A DNA stretch of 64,000 nucleotides, from assembly GCA_963664595.2 (NCBI GenBank), contig CAXXOK010000011.1, forward strand, positions 310,001 through 374,000, given 5' to 3'. Both the position numbers and the translations under genes were made by a program. The stretch's first letter is position 1. Each line of letters begins with the position of its first letter. The stretch comes from CAXXOK01 sp963664595 (GTDB lineage Bacteria > Bacillota > Clostridia > Christensenellales > Aristaeellaceae). The notes beneath the pieces are model-generated. The model was not told the DNA's origin. It did not search any database and saw only the letters and a program-made list of their open reading frames with translations. This document shows, piece by piece, positions 24,204 to 31,523 of the stretch.

Positions 24204-24899
24204 ATGACACCGGAGCATTTCAATTTTCTCAGATCCACGGCCCTGTTTGCGGGCATCTCGCCGGACGATCTGCGGGCGCTGACGGCCTGCCTAAGCCCGG
24301 TGATCCGCCATTGCCAAAAGGGTGAAATCGCCGCCGCCGCGGGCGAGCCGCTGCGCTCCATCGGCCTTGTGCTGGAGGGAGAGGTGGAGATTTTGCACGA
24401 AAACGCGGCGGGCAGCCAATCGCTGCTCGCCTTCGCGGCGCGGGGAGCCACCTTTGGGGAGGTAGCCGCCTTCGCGGGCCAGCCCGTATGGCCGTCCACC
24501 GTAACCGCGCGCACGGACTGCACACTGCTGTTCATACCGCCGGAACGCTTTGTGGGCGGCTGTCCCAAGGCGTGCGAGTTTCATAAACAGCTGATTCAGA
24601 ACATGCTGAAAATCCTGGCGCAAAAAGCCCTGCGGCTGAACCGCAAGGTGGAATATCTGGAGATCCGCGGCATCCGCCAAAAGCTGTGCACCTATCTGCT
24701 AGAACAAAAAAAGCTGCACGGCAGTCATACGTTTATTCTACCGCTGAACAAAAACGAGCTGGCGGACTACCTGCACGTGTCCCGCCCGTCCCTGTCCCGC
24801 GAGTTTGGGCTGCTGCGGGACGAGGGGCTGCTGGATTACTATTTGTCCAGTGTGCGTCTTTTGGACGTGGAAGCTATCCAAAAAATCGCGTCCGCCTGA
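24204..24899 (+). CDS. Crp/Fnr-family regulator of the hcp operon
   Basis: Regulator of 231 residues: cyclic-nucleotide-like sensor domain (about 15-125), a dimer helix, and a C-terminal winged helix with NKNELADYLHVSRPSLSREFGLLRDEGLL. The sensor lacks the N-terminal Cys cluster of FNR but has CPKACEFH near residue 117, so a heme or other NO sensor, as in the HcpR group, is possible. The ATG at 24204 follows GGCGGGAGA; the longer frame upstream is rejected because it would run through the operator. It is divergent from the ferredoxin-cupin-hcp operon, its probable target. Confidence 0.9.
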   Translation: MTPEHFNFLRSTALFAGISPDDLRALTACLSPVIRHCQKGEIAAAAGEPLRSIGLVLEGEVEILHENAAGSQSLLAFAARGATFGEVAAFAGQPVWPSTVTARTDCTLLFIPPERFVGGCPKACEFHKQLIQNMLKILAQKALRLNRKVEYLEIRGIRQKLCTYLLEQKKLHGSHTFILPLNKNELADYLHVSRPSLSREFGLLRDEGLLDYYLSSVRLLDVEAIQKIASA

Positions 24900-24916
24900 A
24901 AGGCAAACGCGATTTT
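24882..24916. terminator. Bidirectional terminator
   Basis: AAAATCGCGT (24882-24891) pairs with ACGCGATTTT (24907-24916), overlapping the stop codon of the Crp/Fnr gene and serving the convergent metallo-hydrolase gene. Confidence 0.75.
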
Positions 24917-24936
24917 CTGTAAGGATACGGCGTCGG

Positions 24937-25614
24937 TTATTCGTCCGCCTTTTCCAGCGTGATGGTATCCCCATAGTTCAAAAACAGCAGGTTATCGGGC
25001 GTAAAGGCCGATGGATCGGCGCTGAACCAGTGGATGGGCGTGTTATGCCTGGCCCCCACCAGCGCCGCGCATTCCATGGCCTCATCCGCGTCCATGTTGT
25101 ACTTGCCGTCGATCGGGAAAAACGCGTAATCGATGTTGTACTGCTGCAGATCGGCCATCGAATCCAGCAGGTCGGTATCGGCGGCGTGGTACACCGTGAT
25201 GCCGTCAAACTGGAGGATCAGGCCGTTGGTCTTTTTGATATCATGGTTTTTGTTCTTCGCGGGCACGGGAATCACCGTGACCTCCCCCAGGGTAAAGGTG
25301 TTATATGTTCCATTCTTGTTGATGGTTTTCTTCACGCGCAGGAGGGTGCAATCATCATTTTTGGGTACAATATCCACCTGGTTGTGGTCGCTGTGCTCGT
25401 GCGTTACCAGGATGATATCCGCTTTGTGCGTATAGGTGTAGCCGTCGATTTTATAGGGATCGATATAGATCACGGTGCCTTCGGCGGTGATGATCATCAG
25501 GTGCGCGTGCCCGATGTAGGTCAGCGTCGGCTTCGCTTCTTCAGCGGTTGCGGAAACAGCGGACAGGGAAAACAACAGCAGGACAACAAAGAGCCATGCG
25601 AACATTTTCTTCAT
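24937..25614 (-). CDS. Secreted MBL-fold metallo-hydrolase
   Basis: Exported protein of 225 residues. The ATG at 25614 begins a clear signal peptide (MKKMFAWLF, cleavage near ATA-E) and follows a GGAGGGAG site; longer upstream frames have no signal. The metallo-beta-lactamase motif is THEHSDH (zinc ligands), with an IDPYKIDG strand before it, HAADTD and the late PIHWF. It resembles the UlaG/RomA-type beta-lactamase-like group (PF13483), whose substrates vary. It is unusual for this subgroup to be exported. No partner gene is adjacent. Confidence 0.85.
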   Translation of the reverse strand: MKKMFAWLFVVLLLFSLSAVSATAEEAKPTLTYIGHAHLMIITAEGTVIYIDPYKIDGYTYTHKADIILVTHEHSDHNQVDIVPKNDDCTLLRVKKTINKNGTYNTFTLGEVTVIPVPAKNKNHDIKKTNGLILQFDGITVYHAADTDLLDSMADLQQYNIDYAFFPIDGKYNMDADEAMECAALVGARHNTPIHWFSADPSAFTPDNLLFLNYGDTITLEKADE

Positions 25615-25841
25615 CGGTCTCCCTCCTTTGTCCGACGAGAGCGCGGATTGATCGTTTTTCAAAGCATTGGAACGGTCTGCCCCTACTATAGAAAAACTGT
25701 GCGGGATTGTCAAGCCCCTTCGCCGCGGGAGCAATCTTGACGTATCCCCGCAATTCAACTATACTGAGTGCAGCAAATGTCAAACTTATACAATCGACAA
25801 TCTGGAAAACAATAAAATCTGTGCCAAGCGGTATTATCACA

Positions 25842-27296
25842 ATGAATGATGAACAATATAAAAAATTGGAATACGAATACCGGATCCTTTCGGAAAACGC
25901 TTTGGAGTGCATATGGGTTTACGATATCAAAAAGCAGATATTTACGTATGTAAGCCCGAATGTGTTCAAGCTCCGGGGGCTTCCCAAGGAAGAGGCCGTG
26001 CAGGAGTCTCTGGAAGACGCGGTGCCCGAAGAAACCTATCGGGAGGCCATGGAAAATACCCGGCGGATGGTTGCGTTGTATAAACAGGGAGAGCGAAGGC
26101 CGGAAATCCTCTCCGCCGTCAGGGATATGCAGATCTATTACAAGGATGGCAGCATCAAGCAGATCGAAGTAACGGTAAAGCTGATTCAAAACGAAGAAAC
26201 GGGCGCACTTGAAGTGCTTGGCATCACGCGTGATATTACGGAAAGAAAACAGCTGGAAAACCAGCTGACCCAAGCCCTCGAAAGCAAAAACGAAATCATC
26301 AAACGACTGGAAGATTCCGAAAAAGCGCTGAAAAGGCTTACGTCGGAGCTCCATCAAAAAAACAAAGCGCTGCGCGAGATTGCTACCAAGGATTCCCTGA
26401 CCGGCATATACAACCGGTATGCCTTCGACCGCAAGGTAACCGAGGAAGCACAGCGAAGCCAGCGATACCTATACCCGCTGTCGATCGTCCTGTTTGATAT
26501 TGATAAGTTCAAGCTCATCAACGACACTTGGGGCCACGATATGGGAGACCAGGTGCTGCGCCGGATAGCCGCTGCCGCCGAAAAAGCGATCCGCGTTCAT
26601 GATATCCTGGCCCGGTGGGGCGGCGAGGAATTTGTGATCCTGATGCCGCATACCCATATGGAGGCTGCCGCCAAAGCCGCCGAAAAGCTGAGGGGAACCC
26701 TTGAGGCCCTCCACCATCCCGGCATCACCGCAACGGTTACGGCCAGCTTTGGCATCACGGAATATATGCACGGCGAAACCAAGGAGAGCTGGTTTCAGCG
26801 TGTGGACCATGCCCTGTTCCGCTCCAAAAGCGAGGGCGGCAACTGTATATCCCACATAAGCTGGACGGACTCCATTCCTGCCGCCAGAACCTATATGGAA
26901 TGGAACGAAGCGTGGGAAAGCGGCAACGCGACGCTCGACAGCCAGCACCGGCAGATCGTCGCGCTGGGAAACAAGGCCATTGAAGCCTTATTGGATACAG
27001 GTGAAAAAAACCTCCCCCAGGTGACGGACGAATTGCTTAAGCACATTCAGCGTCATTTTGAATGGGAAGAGGCATTCCTGTATGAAATTCATTTTCCGCA
27101 GGCGGATCAGCACGCCGCCGCCCATAGCGCGCTGTGGAACCGCATCGCCAATGCGTATCAGCGCTACCAGGACGGGAAGCTTCAAACCCCCATCTTTTTC
27201 ACCTTTCTGCTGGACGAAGCGATTATCGGCCATATACAAAAAGAGGATATTGTGCAGCATCCGTATATCAGCGAGCACAGCCTGGAAACCCAATGA
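25842..27296 (+). CDS. PAS-GGDEF-hemerythrin diguanylate cyclase
   Basis: Signalling protein of 484 residues that should make cyclic di-GMP in response to a bound ligand. Domains: PAS (about 5-130), a coiled-coil linker (130-178), GGDEF (180-340) with an intact active site RWGGEEF and the metal-binding DIDKFKLINDTWGHDMGD, and a C-terminal bacteriohemerythrin (about 345-475) with di-iron ligands in DSQHRQ, HFEWEE, HAAAH and GHIQKED. The start is set at ATG 25842, where the PAS domain begins, though the ribosome binding site is weak. It probably senses oxygen or nitric oxide, matching the neighbouring hcp and dfx genes. Confidence 0.9.
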   Translation: MNDEQYKKLEYEYRILSENALECIWVYDIKKQIFTYVSPNVFKLRGLPKEEAVQESLEDAVPEETYREAMENTRRMVALYKQGERRPEILSAVRDMQIYYKDGSIKQIEVTVKLIQNEETGALEVLGITRDITERKQLENQLTQALESKNEIIKRLEDSEKALKRLTSELHQKNKALREIATKDSLTGIYNRYAFDRKVTEEAQRSQRYLYPLSIVLFDIDKFKLINDTWGHDMGDQVLRRIAAAAEKAIRVHDILARWGGEEFVILMPHTHMEAAAKAAEKLRGTLEALHHPGITATVTASFGITEYMHGETKESWFQRVDHALFRSKSEGGNCISHISWTDSIPAARTYMEWNEAWESGNATLDSQHRQIVALGNKAIEALLDTGEKNLPQVTDELLKHIQRHFEWEEAFLYEIHFPQADQHAAAHSALWNRIANAYQRYQDGKLQTPIFFTFLLDEAIIGHIQKEDIVQHPYISEHSLETQ

Positions 27297-27335
27297 TTCC
27301 AGCCACGCTCGGGCAGCCGCAAAGACGGCCGTGTT

Positions 27336-28031
27336 TTATGCGAAACTAAAATCCGGCATCAGCTTTACCTGCCCCAACAGGTAATCCGTGAGGTAACGGT
27401 ACCCCTCGTTGGACAGGTGCATGCCGTCCTTGCAGATTAAAAAGGGATAGCGGTTATTGGCCAGCATCGCGTCGCGCAGGTCCAGCAGCGGCGCGCCCAT
27501 TTTCTGCGCCACCCTGCGCACGGCGATGGCATAGCGCTCCTGCCAGCTGTAGATGGTTTGGATGTCCCCCAGCGCGTGGCGGATGGACTCGCGGTTGAGC
27601 CCCTGGGATACCCAGTTGAAAAACCGCTCGGCGTGCAGCGGAAGCGGCGTAACCAGCAGCGGCTTCATGCCTTTTTTCTTGATTTCTCCCACAAAGGTTT
27701 CCAGCGTCTGCGAAAACTCGGCTAGATTTACCTTGGCCAGCGGTTCCGCGTTGGGATCATCGGACAGGCGGGCCCAATCCAGGTTGCAGTCGTTGCCGCC
27801 GTATTCCACTACGCACAGCGCGCCTTCCACGGGTACGGAAGTCTCAAAGCGCTTCAGCCCGTCCAGCACCGTTGCCCCCATTTTGGCATTGTTGACCACC
27901 TTTAAAGCAAGCTCTTCGGACAACCGCTTGGGGCAGCGTTCTTTGGAAATGGCATAGCGCTCGCGCTTCTCGTCATATGTAATACCGACCGCCAACGAAT
28001 CGCCCCAGATTTGAATTTCAGAAGCCAACAT
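27336..28031 (-). CDS. SGNH/GDSL-family hydrolase
   Basis: Serine esterase/lipase-like enzyme of 231 residues, without a signal peptide. Block I is WGDSLAVG (Ser12 nucleophile), block III is GGND, and block V is KDGMHLS with the catalytic Asp/His pair; the block II glycine is less obvious. Substrate unknown. The promoter overlaps a perfect palindrome (28049-28069), so the gene is likely repressed under some condition; no MarR or TetR gene is adjacent, unless the divergent DUF1836 protein acts there. Confidence 0.88.
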   Translation of the reverse strand: MLASEIQIWGDSLAVGITYDEKRERYAISKERCPKRLSEELALKVVNNAKMGATVLDGLKRFETSVPVEGALCVVEYGGNDCNLDWARLSDDPNAEPLAKVNLAEFSQTLETFVGEIKKKGMKPLLVTPLPLHAERFFNWVSQGLNRESIRHALGDIQTIYSWQERYAIAVRRVAQKMGAPLLDLRDAMLANNRYPFLICKDGMHLSNEGYRYLTDYLLGQVKLMPDFSFA

Positions 28032-28048
28032 AGTTTCACGCCCTTATC

Positions 28049-28094
28049 ATCTAGTATTAATTACTAGATTACGGCATGTTGATATGTTTGTCAA
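28049..28094 (-). promoter_or_regulatory. SGNH hydrolase promoter with palindromic operator
   Basis: On the minus strand TTGACA (28089-28094), a 17-bp spacer and TAATCT (28066-28071). The palindrome ATCTAGTA-N5-TACTAGAT (28049-28069) overlaps the -10 and the start point, an arrangement expected for repression. Confidence 0.65.
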
Positions 28095-28111
28095 GTAGTA
28101 TTCACTGTTTC

Positions 28112-28140
28112 TTGTTATCTTTTACATAATGTGATAAAAT
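28112..28140 (+). promoter_or_regulatory. Promoter of the DUF1836 gene
   Basis: TTGTTA (28112-28117), a 17-bp spacer and TAAAAT (28135-28140), about 55 bases before the start codon. Confidence 0.55.
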
Positions 28141-28193
28141 ACAGGACACCGCTGGTCACCCCAAGTGAAAAGCACAGGCTCGGAGGTATCGCT

Positions 28194-28748
28194 ATGACGG
28201 AAAAGCAACTGCAGTTTGCCGCGCGGCTGAAAGCGTTTCAGCCTACCCCATGGGATCTGATCCCGGATCTGGGGTTATATATGGACCAGGTGATCACCTA
28301 TGTGGAGCGCCAGTCCAAGGATCTGTTTATGGAAGGCGACCACATTTTTACGCCCTCCATGATCAACAACTATGTAAAAATCGGCCTGGTGGACCGCCCC
28401 GTGGCCAAAAAATACGGCCGTGAGCAGCTGGCCCAGCTGCTGATGATTTGCGTGCTGAAGCAATCCATCTCCGCCGAGAATATGAAAGCGCTGGTGCAGC
28501 CCCCCGAAGGCGCCGTTATGCAGTCGCACTACGAAGCCTTTTGCGAATCGGAGTGCAATGTACTGTCCTCGCTCAGCGATGTGCTGCCCATGCCCATGAT
28601 GACCTGCGCCGTGCGGGGTGCCGCCTACCTGCTGCTGTGCAACACCCTGCTGCACACACCCAAGGAGGAAGCCGATAAAGCCGCGCATAACCACCACAAG
28701 GAACCCCAGCCCAAGGAGGACCCCGCTAAATCCGATAAAAAGAAATAA
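28194..28748 (+). CDS. DUF1836 protein, putative MerR-like DNA-binding regulator
   Basis: Protein of 184 residues. Residues 15-115 are a clear DUF1836 domain: PTPWDLIPDLGLYMDQVITY, MINNYVKIGLVDRPVAKKYG and LAQLLMICVLKQ, which together form a MerR-like winged helix. The C-terminal 20 residues are His/Lys/Glu-rich and disordered. A GGAGGT site precedes the ATG at 28194; an earlier in-frame ATG is rejected. It is divergent from the SGNH hydrolase, so it might bind the palindrome between them. Its 3' end is followed by repeat copy C. Confidence 0.85.
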   Translation: MTEKQLQFAARLKAFQPTPWDLIPDLGLYMDQVITYVERQSKDLFMEGDHIFTPSMINNYVKIGLVDRPVAKKYGREQLAQLLMICVLKQSISAENMKALVQPPEGAVMQSHYEAFCESECNVLSSLSDVLPMPMMTCAVRGAAYLLLCNTLLHTPKEEADKAAHNHHKEPQPKEDPAKSDKKK

Positions 28749-28804
28749 CATCTATGCCTCTGCGCACGGAAAACCCCGGAAAGCATAAAGCGGCCATGCC
28801 GCTT

Positions 28805-28992
28805 CAGCCTGTCAAAGAACCTCTTCGGGTCGTTATCGCCGCTCGCTTCATAGCACCTTTGGCGCTGTTCGCTCGCTTACCCCTTTGTTGTAACGCAAGC
28901 CCTTGGGGTTCCACCCCAATCCCCGGCAAGGGTTTCACCCCTGCACCCTGACCAGGGCTTTCAGCCCTGGACCCTTCTTTTTTGTCAGACTG
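28805..28992 (+). mobile_element. 188-bp palindrome-flanked repeat, copy C
   Basis: Same length and order as copies A and D. The ends CAGCCTGTCAAAG and CTTTTTTGTCAGACTG form an inverted repeat with two mismatches. The flanks are an exact 17-bp duplication, AAGCGGCCATGCCGCTT, at 28788-28804 and 28993-29009. That unit is a terminator stem, and its T-run is kept only at the right-hand copy, so the element entered between the stem and the T-run of the DUF1836 gene's terminator, with duplication of the stem. Confidence 0.78.
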
Positions 28993-29046
28993 AAGCGGCC
29001 ATGCCGCTTTTTGCTTTCCTGGGTATTGTTTGCCTGCCGGGCAGAA

Positions 29047-30495
29047 TCAATAAATGTCCATAAAGAGCTTGATGATATGTTCGCCGTAATGTTCGCCCAG
29101 AGGATCGCTGTCCCAGTCGTATGAAAAATCGTACGTGAACGCCCTGAAAATCTCCCCCGTATACGCGTTGATTTCCACTTTGATATAGGGAAGGCGCTCT
29201 TCATTCTTTCCGTAATAGGCAACTATCTCTTTTGCGAAATCCGGGTCCGTGCTGTCGTAGCTGTTGGGCATGTGGAAGCAGAATTTCCACAGCGGCCGAT
29301 CAGGGTCCGTTATATCATACAGGACGGTTGTTCTGTGCGTAAAGAAATATACCTCATCCTGCTTGCGGCCGATGCGCGATACGATGGCATCCTCGGCAAT
29401 GGCCTGCGCCTGCGCCTGTGAAATCGCCTTATCGTCCGGCAGTCCATAAACACAGGTAAGCAGGACGGGCATGTCGGCGGAGAAGTACTCCGGGTGCTCG
29501 GCCAGCTTCCGGAGCCCTCGTTCATGAAACGTTTTGCTGAAGTCCGCAAACTGCTCCACGGACCAATTTTCATAATTTTTTGGCAAATCATGCTCCGTTT
29601 CGTACGCCCGCATTTCCATCAGCAGCGGATCGTTTGTCATCGCGTCGATGAGCGATTGCTGATCATTGCGTTCGGCAATGATTTCTTCTACAGTCTGGTA
29701 GAACTCGCCCGTTTCCGGATTGATAAAAACCCAGAAATCCTGAAACGGCGGATCGCTGATCACCGCACCCTGCGGAAGGAGAAACTCGATGTACCAATAG
29801 GCCTGTGTGTCCCCGGGGACGGCAAACTCCGGCACCTGAAACGAGGTGTTCATCTCATAGGTATCCAGCACGCTTTCTTCCATCCCGAAGCCTTTGGCAA
29901 TCGCTTCACGCGCCATGTGTACAGCGGTCTGTTTATCGATCTCACCCTCGGGCAGTACATATCGTGTCAGCCCGTCCCGATGGATACCCAGGTCCACCAT
30001 CAGCTGCGAGGACCATGCCTGTTCCTCCGCGCTCCAATCATCAAAGGGCCCCCATGCCGCAATCATGATTTCCCAGAAGCTGATTTCGGACACGTCCTTG
30101 CCTGTGAACGCAACCAACGCTTCATCAGCGATTCGGCCGATCTCCGCATCCTCCTGTACCTGGCCCTCGATCAGCTTTTTCACATCGGGGGTAACGGGCA
30201 CATATCCAAGCTCCGTCAGCGCCCTGACCAAATCGATCTTAGGTTCGCTTGTCCAATTTTCGTAGTACCCCTGGGTCTGCTCAATCTCCAGGATCTGTTC
30301 GCCCGTGTTTTCCAGTGTAATGGCGGCAATCGCAATGCCCGTCAGCAGAATAGCTGCGATCACAATCGCCGCGATCGCAGAAAGTTTCCTTTTCACAATC
30401 GTTTCCTCCTGTACGGAGTACGCCGCACGCATCATCGCGTTGTAACACTCATTGGGGATCGGGGTATATGCGTTTGCCAGGTCGCTCCGCTTCAT
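29047..30495 (-). CDS. Membrane-anchored PepSY-like partner of an ECF sigma factor
   Basis: Protein of 482 residues with about 35 N-terminal cytoplasmic residues, one membrane helix (about 39-60, KRKLSAIAAIVIAAILL), and a large outside region. Segments such as AYWYIEFLLPQ, FWVFINPETGEFYQ and YIKVEINAYTGEIFRAF have the PepSY-like strand pattern of a Tyr-rich sheet ending in a TGE turn. It starts in ATGA overlap with the sigma-factor gene, so the two are co-expressed; it is probably its membrane regulator (anti-sigma-like), with the short cytoplasmic tail as the likely sigma-contact. The chimera at 5109 appears to be such a pair collapsed into one gene. Confidence 0.75.
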   Translation of the reverse strand: MKRSDLANAYTPIPNECYNAMMRAAYSVQEETIVKRKLSAIAAIVIAAILLTGIAIAAITLENTGEQILEIEQTQGYYENWTSEPKIDLVRALTELGYVPVTPDVKKLIEGQVQEDAEIGRIADEALVAFTGKDVSEISFWEIMIAAWGPFDDWSAEEQAWSSQLMVDLGIHRDGLTRYVLPEGEIDKQTAVHMAREAIAKGFGMEESVLDTYEMNTSFQVPEFAVPGDTQAYWYIEFLLPQGAVISDPPFQDFWVFINPETGEFYQTVEEIIAERNDQQSLIDAMTNDPLLMEMRAYETEHDLPKNYENWSVEQFADFSKTFHERGLRKLAEHPEYFSADMPVLLTCVYGLPDDKAISQAQAQAIAEDAIVSRIGRKQDEVYFFTHRTTVLYDITDPDRPLWKFCFHMPNSYDSTDPDFAKEIVAYYGKNEERLPYIKVEINAYTGEIFRAFTYDFSYDWDSDPLGEHYGEHIIKLFMDIY

Positions 30496-30974
30496 TGTGC
30501 CGCGCCTCCGTTTCTCTTGATCATTTCTGTCTGCAATGTGCTCCGTGCCCGGCTTAACCGGCTGCGCACGGTTGTGCGTGGAATATGGAGTATGGAAGAT
30601 ATCTCCTGATAGGTGTACCCCTCCAGATAGTGCAGGATCAACGGCAAGCGCAGCTTTTCGGGGATGGCCTCCAGCGCCTGCCGCAGGCAAGGATCCGCTG
30701 GGACCATCACAGCCTGCGCCCCAACCTCCGCAGACAGCACATATTTTCTGCGCTTTCTGCCCATGGCATGGCACTCGTTGATGAGAATCCGCGTCATCCA
30801 TGTACCGAAATATGTTTCTTCCCGAACCTGATGGCGGTTTGCCCATGCTTTGAGCACCGTTTCCTGTAAAGCATCCTTGCAGTCCTCGTCATTGCGCAGA
30901 ATGGTTCTGGCAATCCGGTACAGTGTGTCGCTCTTTTCATTGATCAGGGCGACGAAGGTCGTTTTATCCAGCAT
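30492..30974 (-). CDS. ECF-type RNA polymerase sigma factor
   Basis: Sigma factor of 160 residues. Region 2 is TLYRIARTILRNDEDCKDALQETVLKAWANRH with WMTRILINECHAMGRK; region 4 is AIPEKLRLPLILHYLEGYTYQEISSILHIPRTTVRSRLSRARSTL, a clean helix-turn-helix. The ATG at 30974 follows CAGGAGGAAGC; sequence further upstream in the frame is non-coding. It directs transcription of an unknown regulon and is coupled to the PepSY-like membrane protein downstream. No typical ECF autoregulatory promoter was obvious upstream. Confidence 0.93.
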   Translation of the reverse strand: MLDKTTFVALINEKSDTLYRIARTILRNDEDCKDALQETVLKAWANRHQVREETYFGTWMTRILINECHAMGRKRRKYVLSAEVGAQAVMVPADPCLRQALEAIPEKLRLPLILHYLEGYTYQEISSILHIPRTTVRSRLSRARSTLQTEMIKRNGGAAQ

Positions 30975-31523
30975 GCTTCCTCCTGAGGGGGGTGTTGCCC
31001 GGTAACGCGTTCCAAAGATTAGATGCCCTGACCGCTCCAAAAGTCCCATCGTATCAAAAATAAATATCCGGCGGCATTCTGCCGCGCCGCCGGTCCGCAC
31101 ACCGAAACGCAAAAGACTGCGCACAAAAAACGTCTCCCTCCTGTATAACGGATCTTTCATCCATCCCTCTTCCCCAAGTCCAAAATTCCATCCGCCGCAC
31201 CTGTGCCTGCGCCCGTGCTGCAACACGCAAACCGCCCGCCTTTCAAACAGGAAAAGCGGGCGGTTTGATAAACGTATGCCACATTACACGGTTCTTAATG
31301 TATAAAATGTGAATGTAATTCAACGTTTTGTCAGGATAAAATCCTATTCATTCCAAGGAAAGAAATCTCCGGCAGAGAAAGCAGCGGAAAGCAACGAAAA
31401 AAATCGGATCATCCCCGTTCCCGTTCGCTGAACAAACCTATAGGGAAACGTTAAACAAATCCCCTGCACACTACCGGCCATATTTCCGCCAGAGTGCAGG
31501 GGATTTGTTCATTGTTTGCCTTA
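30975..31523. other. Intergenic region, no gene supported
   Basis: About 550 bases between two minus-strand genes. It contains a perfect 11-bp inverted repeat AAACCGCCCGC / GCGGGCGGTTT (31229-31239 and 31256-31266) with no T-run, an AT-rich stretch (31290-31360), and the terminator of the CoA-disulfide reductase gene (31454-31509). The sigma factor's promoter should lie near 31000-31100, but I could not identify it. Confidence 0.5.
31454..31509 (-). terminator. Terminator of the CoA-disulfide reductase gene
   Basis: AACAAATCCCCTGCAC (31454-31469) pairs perfectly with GTGCAGGGGATTTGTT (31494-31509) over 16 bp with a 24-base loop; on the minus strand the stem closes in a T-rich edge. Confidence 0.75.

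Noticed and set aside
31229..31266. Perfect 11-bp inverted repeat as terminator
   Set aside because: No T-run on either strand and no gene ends at it; left as an unexplained hairpin in the intergenic region.
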